The notes beneath the pieces were generated by a model. That model worked only from the letters and a program-made list of their open reading frames with translations. It had not been told where the DNA came from and made no database searches. Both the position numbers and the translations under genes were made by a program. Shown one piece after another: positions 24,853-34,600 of a stretch of 64,000 nucleotides of DNA. The number at the start of each line of letters is the position of its first letter. Position 1 is the stretch's first letter. The stretch is taken from positions 62,001-126,000 of the forward strand of contig NZ_BSSE01000004.1 in NCBI RefSeq assembly GCF_030268965.1, given 5' to 3'. This stretch comes from Microtetraspora sp. NBRC 16547. GTDB lineage: Bacteria > Actinomycetota > Actinomycetes > Streptosporangiales > Streptosporangiaceae.

Positions 24853-26483
24853 GTATTGGCGACCTGGTTGTTCCGGAAAGCGCGGAGGCTGTCGTCGCCG
24901 CCGCCGACGAGTTGATCGCCGGGTTGATGGCCCGGCCGTGGGGACAGGCCTCCCCGTCGGTGTACGAGACCGGGCGTCTGGTGACGCTGGCTCCCTGGCT
25001 CGCGGGCCACGCCGAACGCGTCGACTTCCTCGTCCGGACACAGCGTCCGGACGGCACCTGGGGCGCGCCGGACGGGTATGGGCTGGTCCCGACCCTCAGC
25101 GCGACCGAGGCGCTGCTGTCCGCCCTGCTACGCGGTGACACGGGCTCGCGTCCCGAGACCGCCGCCGGGGTGGCGGGCGCGGCGGACCGCGGGCTGCGCG
25201 CGCTTCACGGCGGGCTCGGCGCCGCGGACTCGCTGCCGGACATGCCGGCACAGGACATGATCATTCCGGCCCTGGTCGTGGCGATCAACGAGCACCTCGA
25301 CGCGCTGGACCGTACCCCCGGGGCCGCGATCGAGACCGGCAGCCGGCGGCTCGATATGCCGCCCGGAATGAGCACGGACCGGCTCGCGAAGGTCCGGGCG
25401 CTGGTCGCCTCGGGTGTCGACCTGCCGGAGAAGCTGGTGCACGCCCTGGAGGTCGCGGGCGACGCGGCGAGCGGGGCGACGGCGGTCCGTCCCACCCCGA
25501 TCGGGACCGTCGGCGCCTCACCGGCCGCCACCGCCGCGTGGCTGGGCGACCGCGGCCTGCTCGACACCACGGATCGCTCGGTGCGGCACCTGGAGGCGGT
25601 CGCGCGGCGGCACGGCGGGCCGGTCCCGGTCAGTCTGCCGATCACCGTGTTCGAGCGCGGCTGGGTGCTGAGCTGGCTGGCCCGCGCGGGCATCCCCCTC
25701 GACGTGCCGCCGGAGATGCTGGGGGACCTCAGGGCGGCGATCGGTCCGACGGGTACGCCCGCGGGGCCGGGCCTGCCGCCCGACGCCGACTCGACCTCCG
25801 TCGCGTTGTACGCGCTGGCGTTGCTGGGCGTGCCGTGCGAGCCGGCCGGGCTGTGGGCGTTCGAGATGGACACGCACTTCTGCACCTGGCCGGGCGAGGA
25901 CGGGTTCTCGGTCAGTGTCAACGCCCATGTGCTCGACGCCTTCGGGCAGTACGCGGCCGGACGTCCGGACGACGCGGCCCGCTACCTGCCGTACCTGCGG
26001 AAGCTGTCGGCGCTGGTGCGCGACCACCAGCGGCCGGACGGGAGCTGGGACGACCGCTGGCACGCCTCGCCGTACTACGCGACGACGAGCTGCGCGCTCG
26101 CGCTGGGCGACTTCGGCGGCGAGGAGACGGCGGACGCCGTACGGCGGGCCGTGCGATGGGTGCTGTCCACGCAGCGGCCGGACGGATCCTGGGGCCGATG
26201 GGAGGGCACGGCGGAGGAGACGGCCTACGCCATGCAGATCCTGCTGATCACCCGGCGCGACGGGGAGGCGGCGGGCCCGGCGGACTCGGCGGCGGAGGTC
26301 ACCGAGGCGGCGGCGCGCGGCTACGCCTTCCTGCTGGATGCCGGGGGGCAGGGCGAGGACCCGCCGCTCTGGCACGACAAGGACCTCTACCTCCCGGAGG
26401 CCATCGTGCGGGCGGCCGTGCTGGCGGCGCTGCACCTCGCCCAGACCGACCCGGTTGTTATGGAGTGGTACGGACAGTTATGA
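24849..26483 (+). CDS. Class II diterpene cyclase (copalyl-diphosphate-synthase-like)
   Basis: 544 aa with the beta-gamma double alpha-barrel of bacterial class II cyclases. QW-type repeats are visible (VRTQRPDGTWGAP, VRDHQRPDGSWDDRW, LSTQRPDGSWGRWEG). The general-acid motif is DADS (residues 312-315): the catalytic middle Asp is present, but the final Asp of DxDD is Ser. The GTG start overlaps the class I synthase stop (GTGA). It should protonate a prenyl diphosphate (probably GGPP) to a decalin diphosphate, which the upstream class I enzyme ionises. Length fits bacterial ent-CPP/terpentedienyl-type synthases. Last gene of the cluster. Confidence 0.88.
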   Translation: MSIGDLVVPESAEAVVAAADELIAGLMARPWGQASPSVYETGRLVTLAPWLAGHAERVDFLVRTQRPDGTWGAPDGYGLVPTLSATEALLSALLRGDTGSRPETAAGVAGAADRGLRALHGGLGAADSLPDMPAQDMIIPALVVAINEHLDALDRTPGAAIETGSRRLDMPPGMSTDRLAKVRALVASGVDLPEKLVHALEVAGDAASGATAVRPTPIGTVGASPAATAAWLGDRGLLDTTDRSVRHLEAVARRHGGPVPVSLPITVFERGWVLSWLARAGIPLDVPPEMLGDLRAAIGPTGTPAGPGLPPDADSTSVALYALALLGVPCEPAGLWAFEMDTHFCTWPGEDGFSVSVNAHVLDAFGQYAAGRPDDAARYLPYLRKLSALVRDHQRPDGSWDDRWHASPYYATTSCALALGDFGGEETADAVRRAVRWVLSTQRPDGSWGRWEGTAEETAYAMQILLITRRDGEAAGPADSAAEVTEAAARGYAFLLDAGGQGEDPPLWHDKDLYLPEAIVRAAVLAALHLAQTDPVVMEWYGQL

Positions 26484-26555
26484 TCTTGACAGTCCGCTCA
26501 ACAGGCGACAAATGCAAATATATTCGGACATTAGGTCTATAAATGCATGGTCGCC

Positions 26556-26585
26556 TTGAGGGGATTTAATACCTTTTGCTAGGGT
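26556..26585 (+). promoter_or_regulatory. Candidate promoter of the conservon operon
   Basis: TTGAGG and TAGGGT are separated by 18 nt, a good match to the actinomycete housekeeping consensus (TTGACR, TAGRRT). It lies 118 nt upstream of cvnA in an AT-rich pocket after the cyclase stop. It suggests the conservon can be transcribed independently of the terpene genes. Confidence 0.5.
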
Positions 26586-26703
26586 ACCCCGGGTGCGGCG
26601 CGGCGATTATGCCGCTCCGCTGCTGCGGCATCAATTGGTGGCATTTACGTTAATTGCCGGAAAACATGTCGCGGGATTCTCTGACATTGCTGGACGGGTA
26701 TCT

Positions 26704-29145
26704 ATGCGCTTCCGCAATTCGCGTGTAAGGACCAAGGTCACGGCCTTGCTCGTGTCGCTCACCGCGCTGTGGGCGTTCGCGGCCTGGGTGACGCTGCGGG
26801 AGGGTGTGAACCTGCTCGGCGCGACCACGATCGACGGCAACGTGGCCGAGCCGAGCGAGCCCCTGCTGCTCGAGTTGCAGCGCGAGCGCCGGATAACCGT
26901 CGCCCGGCTCGGCAACTCCTCGGCGTACTCCCGCCAGGAGCTGCAGGAGCAGCGCGCCCGCACGGACAAGGCCCGGGCGGAGTTCGAGAGCTCCGCCGAC
27001 AGCGGCAGCGTCAGGTTCGCCGCGAGCAAGGCACTGCAGGACCGCATCCGCGCCACCTTCCTGCAGCTCGACGGGTTGAGCGCCACGCGCTCGGCCATCG
27101 ACGGCGGGCAGCTCGCCCGTGCGCGGGCCGAGTCGGCGTACAACGACGTCGCGGACTCCTTCGCCCAGATGTACGAGTCGGTCGCGACCCTCGACGACGA
27201 GGACATCGCGAAGGACGGTCGCCTGCTCAGCACGATGAACCAGGGCCGGGAGATGCTCGCCCGCGAGGACGCGCTCCTCGCGGGCGTCTTCGCGGCGGGA
27301 CGGTTCACCGAGGCGGACCACGCCCGGTACGCGACCCTCGTCGGCGCGCAGCGCTACATCCTCGACCACACCGCGAGCGGCCTCAGCGGCGAGGACCGTG
27401 CCGCGTACGAGCGGTGGACCAAGAGCCGCGCGGTCACCGCCATGCGCAACCTGGAAGACCTGCTGATGCAGAGCCGCCAGGTGGACCGGCCGCTGACCGT
27501 CACCGACGCGCAGTGGCGGTCGGTGGCCGAGCCCGCCCTCGCGAACCTCCAGAAGGTGATCCTCGACGGTGGTGACCGGCTCGTCGAACGCGCGACGCCG
27601 ATGGCGATCGGCGTCGTCGTGCGCCTCGTCCTGGCCGGACTGCTCGGCCTCTTCGCCGTCGTCGCCTCGATCATCCTGTCGATCACCACGGCCCGCGCCC
27701 TGGTCCAGCAACTGGAGAAGCTCCGCGACGCGGCGCTCGAACTCGCCCACGAACGGCTGCCCAGTGTCGTGAACAAGCTCGGTCGCGGCGAGAAGGTGGA
27801 CGTCGCCGTCGAGGCGCCGCCCCTCCAGTTCGGCGACGACGTCATCGGCCAGGTGGGCCAGGCGTTCAACACCGTCCAGGAGACCGCCATCCGGACCGCG
27901 GTCGAAGAGGCCGAGCTGCGGCAGAGCATTCGCGACATCCTGCTCAGCCTGGCCCGCCGCACGCAGTCGCTCGTCCACCGGCAGCTCACCCTGCTCGACG
28001 TCATGGAGCGGCGCGAGCACGACGAGGCCGAACTGCGGGACCTGTTCCGCGTCGACCACCTCGCCACCCGAATGCGACGCAACGCGGAGAACCTCATCGT
28101 CCTCTCCGGCGCGTCCCCCGCCCGCGCCTGGCGGCGCGCGGTCCCGATGGTCGACGTGGTACGCGGCGCGCTCGCCGAGGTCGAGGACTACACCCGGGTC
28201 AGCGTGCTCCCCATGGGAGACGTCGAGCTGAGCGGACGCGCGGTCGGCGACGTCATCCACCTGCTCGCCGAGCTGGTCGAGAACGCCGTGTCGTTCTCCC
28301 CGCCGTACACGATGGTCCAGGTGAGCGGGCAGATCGTCGCCAACGGGTACGCCATCGAGATCGAGGACCGCGGCCTCGGCATGACCGAGGAGGACCTGGC
28401 GGCGACCAACGAGCGGATCGCCGATCCCCCCGAGTTCAACCTGTCGAGCACGGCACGCCTCGGCCTGTACGTGGTCAGCAAGCTGGCCGAACGGCACGAC
28501 ATCCGGGTGATGCTGAAGAGCTCGCCGTACGGAGGGACGACCGCGATCGCCCTGCTTCCGCACGAGCTGATTGGCGACAGTATGAACCAGCAGAGCCCGT
28601 CCGAGCCCAAGTCCGTCGAGCAGCTGGCCGGCGAAGGCGGATTCGGCACGGCACGCGACGACCAGGGGGGCGCGTCCTTCCCCGTCTCGCGGATCGCCCT
28701 GGTGGGCGGGCGCGAGCCCTCCGTCCAGGCGGTGCGCACCATCCCTGACTCCACGGCGTCCGCAGCTCCGGAGTCGGCCACCGGACCTGAGACCGATTCC
28801 GTCACCGGACCCGTCCCCGGCCCTGCCACCGGTCCCGTCCCCGGCCTGCGGCCGGAGTCGGCGCAGGAGTCGCGCGAGCCGCAGGGATCGCCGCCCGAGC
28901 CGTCATTCACGCCGTCCGGCCTGCCGTTCCGCGTCCCGCAGGCGAGCATCGCCCCGTCGCTCCGCGACGACGCGCCGGTCAGCACGCCGGCCGACGCCCT
29001 CGAGGAGGAGGACGACGACCGCTCCCCCGAGGAGATCCGCAAGATCATGGGCTCGTTCCAGAGCGGTACCCGGCGGGGCAGGTCCGAGGCGTCGAAGCTG
29101 GTGGGCGACGACACGGGCCCCTTCGACGATCGGCCGTCGGCGTGA
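26704..29145 (+). CDS. cvnA: Conservon sensor kinase-like protein CvnA
   Basis: 813 aa. TM1 (KVTALLVSLTALWAFAAWVTL, about residues 12-34) is followed by an extracytoplasmic nitrate/nitrite-sensing-type helical domain (about 35-295). TM2 is at about 300-325 (VVVRLVLAGLLGLFAVVASIIL), then HAMP. A DHp-like helix has His in SLVHRQLTLLDVMER, and a HATPase domain shows LLAELVENAVSFSPP and IEDRGLGMTEEDL. The last 170 residues are disordered with a TGPVPGPATGPVPG repeat. The start at ATG 26704 puts the first helix at the N-terminus; the frame is open upstream without an RBS. In conservons CvnA-B-C-D form a membrane complex likened to eukaryotic GPCR/G-protein modules. Confidence 0.9.
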   Translation: MRFRNSRVRTKVTALLVSLTALWAFAAWVTLREGVNLLGATTIDGNVAEPSEPLLLELQRERRITVARLGNSSAYSRQELQEQRARTDKARAEFESSADSGSVRFAASKALQDRIRATFLQLDGLSATRSAIDGGQLARARAESAYNDVADSFAQMYESVATLDDEDIAKDGRLLSTMNQGREMLAREDALLAGVFAAGRFTEADHARYATLVGAQRYILDHTASGLSGEDRAAYERWTKSRAVTAMRNLEDLLMQSRQVDRPLTVTDAQWRSVAEPALANLQKVILDGGDRLVERATPMAIGVVVRLVLAGLLGLFAVVASIILSITTARALVQQLEKLRDAALELAHERLPSVVNKLGRGEKVDVAVEAPPLQFGDDVIGQVGQAFNTVQETAIRTAVEEAELRQSIRDILLSLARRTQSLVHRQLTLLDVMERREHDEAELRDLFRVDHLATRMRRNAENLIVLSGASPARAWRRAVPMVDVVRGALAEVEDYTRVSVLPMGDVELSGRAVGDVIHLLAELVENAVSFSPPYTMVQVSGQIVANGYAIEIEDRGLGMTEEDLAATNERIADPPEFNLSSTARLGLYVVSKLAERHDIRVMLKSSPYGGTTAIALLPHELIGDSMNQQSPSEPKSVEQLAGEGGFGTARDDQGGASFPVSRIALVGGREPSVQAVRTIPDSTASAAPESATGPETDSVTGPVPGPATGPVPGLRPESAQESREPQGSPPEPSFTPSGLPFRVPQASIAPSLRDDAPVSTPADALEEEDDDRSPEEIRKIMGSFQSGTRRGRSEASKLVGDDTGPFDDRPSA

Positions 29146-29194
29146 CGACCCAGCCGCCCAACCGCCGTTCACCCCGGCAAAAGGAGATCTACCG

Positions 29195-29626
29195 GTGACG
29201 CAGAAGACCAGTGCTTCCGCCGACCTGGCCTGGTTGCTTGACGACCTGGTCGGGCGGGTGAGAGAAGCCGAGCACGGCATCGTCCTGTCCACGGACGGCT
29301 TGCTGATGGCGTCGTCGAAGGGGCTGAGTGTCGAGGACGCCGAGCACCTGTCCGCGGTGGCCGCCGGCCTCCAGAGTCTCGCCCGCGGCGCCAGCGAGCG
29401 GTTCGGCGGCGGCACCGTGCGCCAGACCATCATCGAGATGAAGTCGGCCTACCTCATCGTCAGCGTGGCCGGCCCCGGCGCCTGTCTCGCCGTGCTGTGT
29501 GCCCAGGACGCCGACGTCGGCCTCGTGGCGTACGAGATGGCCATGCTCGTCGTCCGGGTCGGCCAGTATCTGACCTCTCCCGCGCGAACCGCCGAACCTG
29601 CTGCCAGGAGTGAGTTAACGCGATGA
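29195..29626 (+). CDS. cvnB: Roadblock/LC7 protein CvnB
   Basis: 143 aa, roadblock/LC7 fold (VREAEHGIVLSTDGLLMASSKG, AEHLSAVAAGLQSLARG, ALIVSVAGPGA-like core). The GTG start has AAGGAG (29181-29186) at good spacing. In conservons CvnB is the putative GTPase-activating or scaffold subunit acting on CvnD. The stop overlaps cvnC by 4 bp (ATGA), so B and C are translationally coupled. Confidence 0.93.
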   Translation: MTQKTSASADLAWLLDDLVGRVREAEHGIVLSTDGLLMASSKGLSVEDAEHLSAVAAGLQSLARGASERFGGGTVRQTIIEMKSAYLIVSVAGPGACLAVLCAQDADVGLVAYEMAMLVVRVGQYLTSPARTAEPAARSELTR

Positions 29627-30006
29627 ACATGGAGCGAAGCCCCGGAGAATTCAACGAGGAGTGGCTGCTCGACGAGCCGATCGTGCGCCCGTATGTGATG
29701 ACGCGCGGGCGCACCGACGCGAGGGGCAAGTTCGACCTCGTGACCATCGCGGTGACGATCCGCTCCACTACGGGAGCGGAGGTCGGCCTCGACCCCGAAC
29801 ACCGCACTATCGCCAGGCTGTGCCGCAGGCCCCTGTCCGTGGCGGAGATCGCCGCGCACATGGACCTGCCTGCCGGGACCGTACGCGTGCTGCTCGGCGA
29901 CCTGCTCGAAAAGGGCTTCGTCGCCGTCCAGCAACCCCAACCGGAGATGGACGTGTTGGACGAGAGAACTTACAGGGCGGTGCTCGATGGCCTCCGGGCG
30001 CTCTGA
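29623..30006 (+). CDS. cvnC: DUF742 protein CvnC
   Basis: 127 aa. The DUF742 winged-helix-like fold is recognisable by DEPIVRPYVMTRGRTDAR and the helix-turn-helix-like block LSVAEIAAHMDLPAGTVRVLLGDLLEKGFVAV. It starts in the cvnB stop codon and runs 20 bp into cvnD. It could bind DNA or act only as an adaptor within the conservon complex. Confidence 0.92.
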   Translation: MNMERSPGEFNEEWLLDEPIVRPYVMTRGRTDARGKFDLVTIAVTIRSTTGAEVGLDPEHRTIARLCRRPLSVAEIAAHMDLPAGTVRVLLGDLLEKGFVAVQQPQPEMDVLDERTYRAVLDGLRAL

Positions 30007-30571
30007 CAAGCCGAAGCTGCCCAAGGCGATCAAGCTGCTGGTCGCGGGCGGCTTCGGGGTCGGCAAGACCACCATGGTGGGCGCGGTGTCGGAGATCCGG
30101 CCGTTGCGCACCGAGGAGACGCTGACCGACCGCAGCGTGGGTGTGGACGACCTGTCCGGCGTGGAGGCCAAGAGCACCACCACCGTGGCGATGGACTTCG
30201 GCCGCATCACCATCGGTGACGAGTTCATGCTCTACCTGTTCGGCACGCCCGGCCAGGAGCGGTTCTGGTTCGTCTGGGACGAGCTCGCGCGTGGCGCCCT
30301 CGGCGCGGTGGTGCTCGCGGACACCCGCAGGCTCGCGGACTGCTTCCCCTCCGTGGACTACTTCGAGCGCCGGGGCACGCCGTTCGTCGTGGCGGTCAAC
30401 TGCTTCGACGGCTCGCGGCAGTACGAGCTGGACGAGGTGAAGCTCGCGCTGAACCTCGGCCCCGAGGTCCCGGTGCTGCTCTGCGACGCGCGCAGACGCG
30501 AGTCCGGCAAGGAGGTGCTGATCACCCTGATCGAGCACGCGTACGCCCGGCGGCCGGCGGCGGTCAAGTAG
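29987..30571 (+). CDS. cvnD: Conservon Ras-like GTPase CvnD
   Basis: 194 aa. P-loop VAGGFGVGKTTMVGA (about residues 19-33), switch I Thr in STTTVAMDFG, G3 FGTPGQERFWFVWDEL. G4 is NCFD rather than NKxD, normal for CvnD proteins, and the G5-like CDARRRES is present. It completes the cvnABCD operon. The GTPase is expected to be membrane-associated through its partners. Some conservons include extra P450 and terpene genes, which fits the cluster directly upstream. Confidence 0.93.
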   Translation: MASGRSDKPKLPKAIKLLVAGGFGVGKTTMVGAVSEIRPLRTEETLTDRSVGVDDLSGVEAKSTTTVAMDFGRITIGDEFMLYLFGTPGQERFWFVWDELARGALGAVVLADTRRLADCFPSVDYFERRGTPFVVAVNCFDGSRQYELDEVKLALNLGPEVPVLLCDARRRESGKEVLITLIEHAYARRPAAVK

Positions 30572-30706
30572 GTGTCGGCGTTGGTGCCGGTGCGGGTGCG
30601 GGTGTCGGTGTCGGCCCGCTGACCGCGGGCCGGGTCCGGCTGCGATAGCCGTGCCGACACGGTCACCGTCCGTGACATGGGTGGATCGGGCCGGTAGGAA
30701 CGCGGC

Positions 30707-31390
30707 ATGACCACGCCGCGGCTCGCCCTGTTCGCCGTCATCCTCACCTTCGGAACGGGAGCGGTGGACGCGGCGAGCTACATCCGGCTCGGCGGGGTCT
30801 TCAGCAGCGTGATGACCGGAAACCTGGTCGTCGCCGGGTACGCCGTCAGCAGCGCGTCCCTCGACACGGCGCTCCACACCGTCGTGGCGCTCGTCGGATA
30901 CGTCATGGGAGCCGCGCTCGGCACGCACGTCGCGGGCCGGCCCCGGCCGGACGAGCCGGTCTGGCCGGGCCGGGTCACCGTCACCCTGGCGATCGAGCTG
31001 GGGGTGATCGCATGCTTCGCCGTCGGCTGGGAGCTGGCGGGGGAGCGGCCGGGGATCGTCGCCGAGCACGTCCTGCTCGCGCTCGCGGCGCTCGGGATGG
31101 GCATGCAGAGCGCGGCGATGCGCGGCCTCGGCGGGCGGGCCGCCCTGTCCACGACGTACCTCACCGGCACCCTGACCGGGGTGGTGGCCGCCCTGCTCAC
31201 GCCCCGGGAAGGCGCGCGGTTCGATGTGCGCGGCATGGTCATCCTGGCCGCCCTCACCGCCGGGGCCGCCGCCGGGGCGGCGCTCGTCTCCTTCGCCCCG
31301 GCGTTCCTTCCGGCCATCCCCCTGACCACGCTCACGCTGGTCGTCGTACTCGCCTGGTTCACCGGACCGCGCGGCGCGGCGGCGGGGTGA
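30707..31390 (+). CDS. DUF1275 (YoaK family) membrane protein
   Basis: 227 aa, six hydrophobic segments. The family signature is at the start (FGTGAVDAASYIRLGGVFSSVMTGNLVVAG) and in the middle (GMGMQSAAMRGLGGRAALSTTYLTGTLTGV). The function of the family is unknown; a small-molecule transport role is often assumed. The ATG at 30707 has GGAA-type RBS upstream. The 135-bp spacer after cvnD holds a run of GGTGCN/GGTGTN hexamers without evident function. Confidence 0.88.
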   Translation: MTTPRLALFAVILTFGTGAVDAASYIRLGGVFSSVMTGNLVVAGYAVSSASLDTALHTVVALVGYVMGAALGTHVAGRPRPDEPVWPGRVTVTLAIELGVIACFAVGWELAGERPGIVAEHVLLALAALGMGMQSAAMRGLGGRAALSTTYLTGTLTGVVAALLTPREGARFDVRGMVILAALTAGAAAGAALVSFAPAFLPAIPLTTLTLVVVLAWFTGPRGAAAG

Positions 31391-31458
31391 TCGCGGCGGT
31401 CCGGTCTATGTGCTCTTCCCGCGAGCCGGGGCCCGGAGGGCTGGACATCCGGGTGAGG

Positions 31459-31650
31459 ATGTTACGCGTCGTGAATGGTGTCGTTCCGGCGCTCGGGCTC
31501 GCGTGGGGACGCGTCCTGCCGCCCGTCGTCGCGGTCACCATCGCGCTGGTGCTGGCCGGGGCCGTGCTGTCCGCCGTCCACCACGCGAAGGTGGTCGCCC
31601 ACCGGGTGGGGGAGCCGTTCGGGTCGCTCGTCCTCGCGATCAGCCCCTGA
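31459..31650 (+). pseudogene. Truncated Ca2+/H+ antiporter (ChaA-like) N-terminus
   Basis: 63 codons from ATG 31459 (GGTGAGG upstream). The residues PPVVAVTIALVLAGAVLSAVHH and VVAHRVGEPFGSLVLAI match the first membrane helix and the conserved GEPFG motif of ChaA/CaCA antiporters, which normally continue for about 300 more residues. Here a stop follows at once and no downstream homology is seen before the SARP gene ends at 31666. Probably a deletion remnant; a shortened working protein is unlikely. Confidence 0.6.
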
Positions 31651-31665
31651 CCCAGGCGCAGGACG

Positions 31666-34600
31666 TCAGCGGCCCGTCACGCGACCTCGACCGGGTGAAC
31701 CGGCCGACCTCTGATCAGCGGCAAAGAGGTCGAGCGGGAAGGATCCGATCTCGGTGAGGATGCGTTCCGCCTCGGCACGGCAGGAATCGGCACGGCAGGA
31801 ATCGGTACGGCAGGAATCGGTACGGCAGGAATCGCTACGGCAGGAATCAGCCGAGCCCCTGTGGGTGGCGTCGGCCAGCAGCAGCAGAGCCTGTCCCTGG
31901 CCCAGGCTGTGGCCGGTCTCGCGGTGCAGGGCGAGCGCCAGTGCGGCGCGTTCCGCGGCGCGTTCGTCCCTTCCGAGAGTGAGGTCGGCTTCGGCGAGGG
32001 CGAGCAGCGCCCGGCCTTCCCATACGCGGTATCCCGCGTCCTTCGCCAGGGCCAGAGCATGCTCCGCATCGGCCGTGGCCGCGGCGGCGTCGGCTGCCGC
32101 GAGGCGGGTCGCGGCGAGTTCGATCCGGATCCACGTGCCCAGCAACCGGTCGGCGACGACGTCGGCCGCAGCCTGGGCCCGCTGGAGATGCCGGAGCGCG
32201 GACGGCAGGCGCCCCAGGTGCCGGTGCACCGAGCCGAGAACGGCCAGGACGCCGGCCTGAGTCCGCTCCCCGGTACCGCTCGCGGCGTGGACGGCCGCCT
32301 CGGCCTGCCGCAGAGCCTGCTCCCGGCGTCCGGCGTCACGGTGCACGGACGCGCAGGCGGCCAGCACGAGAGGCTCTTCAACGGTGTTCCCGACCTTTCG
32401 GTAGATCTCCAGAGCGTGCTCAAAATGGCCGAGTGACTCCTCGAACCTGCCGAGAAGATGGCAGGCGTGACCGAGAGTGTCGAGTACGGCCGGGTGCCCG
32501 TCACCCGAACCGGCCACGCGGTACCGCGCCAGCACGTCTTCACAGCCCACCACGGCCTGCTCCAGGTTTCCCGCATGCAGCGCCACGAAGGCGAGGTTCG
32601 CCAGATTCACCGCCTGTCGCGCCAAGTCTCCCCGTTCCAGGTCCAGTCTCAGTGCTTGGCGGTAGCAGCCGGCCGACCGCTCAAGCCGACCCCGATCGAG
32701 GTGCAGGTTGCCGAGCAGGGTGAGCGCGGACGCCCGGCACTCCGGCCAGTCGAGCCGGTCCGTCAGCTCGATGACCCGATCGAGATGGCCGAACGCCTCC
32801 TCCATCCGTCCGAGCCGGATGAGGGTCTGACCGAGGGTGAGCCGGGCGCCGGCCTCGCCCCGCAGGTCCCGGGACACCCGCGCGGCGGCGAGACCCGCCT
32901 CCGCCGTGGTCATGGCCGCGTCCGCATCGCCGGACAGCCAGTAGTAGCCGCGCAGCGCCACGGCCAGATGCCACGCCTCACGCGGTGCGCCGCCTTCGGC
33001 GGCGTCCACTGTCGCGACCACCAGGTTGACCGACTCGGCGTCCAGCCATCTGCGGGCGTCGGGGGCTGCCTCGAACCGTACGGCGGGCCCTGGAAGGGGA
33101 GGCATGCGCAGCACATGCGAGTAGAGCAGCTCGGCCGCGCTGTCCGCGCCGGACAGATACCACCGGTACACCCGCCGGACGGCCTCGCCCCGCTCATCGT
33201 CGCTGTCCTCCGCGTGGGCCTGGGCCTGTGCGTACAGCCGGACGAGGTCGTGGAAGGCGAAGCGACCCGCCACCCGCTCATCAAGGAGATGCGCGGCCGC
33301 GAGGCGATCGAGCAGCCGCACCGTCTGTTCCGTGCTCCGGTCCGAGGCGGCGGCTGCCGCCTCCACCGTGAAGTCCATGCCAGGCGCGATGCCGAGGAGG
33401 CGGAACAACCGTCGCTCCTCCGGCGCCAGCGTCTCGTACGACTCGTCCAGGGCGGCGCGTACGGCTGTGCCGCTGTCCCCGGCGATCTCCAGCGCGGCCA
33501 GCCGGTTGCCCTCGGCGAGCTCCGCGGCGTAGTCGGCGATCCGCCGCAGCGGGCGATCGGCAAGGCGGGCGGCCGCGATTCGCAACGCCAACGGCAGCCG
33601 CCCGCACAGCTCGGCGACCTCCGCCACGGCCTCCGGCTCCGCCGCGACCCGGCGCTCACCGAGGAACGAGACGAGCAGTTCCCGGGCCTCCGCCGGGGTG
33701 AGGACGTCGAGCGTGATCCGCCGCGCGCCCTCCCGGACGATCAGCCCACTGAGGCGGTCGCGGCTGGTGACGACCACGAGGCAGCCGAGGGCGCCCGGCA
33801 CCAGGGGGCGGACCTGCGCGGCGGACGCCGCGTTGTCCAGCAACACGAGCATGCGCCGGCCCGCCATGAGCGAACGGTAGAGGGCCGCGGCCTGCGCCGT
33901 GTCGGACGGCATCCGCTGCGGGGGCGTGCCCAGCGCGCGCAGCAGCGCCGTGAGCGCCTCCAACGGACGCAACGGCGGCTCCGCGGAATACCCGCGCAGG
34001 TTCAGAAAGATCTGCCCGTCTGGAAACCGGTGCATGATCCGCTGCGCCCAGTGCACCCCGAGGGCGGTCTTGCCGACGCCGGCGGGCCCGGCGATGACCG
34101 TGAGGGCGACCGGCGCTCCGGTGCCCCCGTGATCGCCGGCCAGCACCTTGTCGAGCGTCCCGATCGCATCCGTCCGGCCGGTGAATCCGTACACGTCGAC
34201 GGGGAGCTCCCGAGGGACGGGCGGCGGCGACGGGTGCGGCGGTGACCAGAGGTCCTCGTCGCCACGCAGCATCGCCTCGTGCAGCAGCCGCAGCTCGGGG
34301 CCCGGTTCGATGCCCAGCTCCTCCATGAGCAGGGCGCGGGTCCGGCGGAAGACCTCCAGCGCCTCGCTCTGCCGGCCGGACCGGTAGAGCGCGAGCATCA
34401 GGTGGCGGCTCAGGACCTCCCGATAGGGATGCTCATCCACCAGCAGCGACAGTTCCGGCACCACTTCGGCGTGCCGGCCGAGCGCGAGGTCGATGTCGGC
34501 CCGCTCTTCGACGGCGCGCAGGCGTTCCTCTTCCAGGCGGGCCGCCGTCTCGCGGATCAGCGGGGTCTGGGCGATGTCGCCGTACGCCTTCCCCCGCCAC

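Noticed and set aside
30572-30706. GGTGCN/GGTGTN run after cvnD as a regulatory repeat
   Set aside because: Irregular hexamers of simple composition with no dyad; more likely slippage in a spacer.
31773-31847. Repeat array considered as CRISPR or operator array
   Set aside because: No spacers of CRISPR size; units are 15 bp, contiguous and in frame inside the SARP coding sequence.
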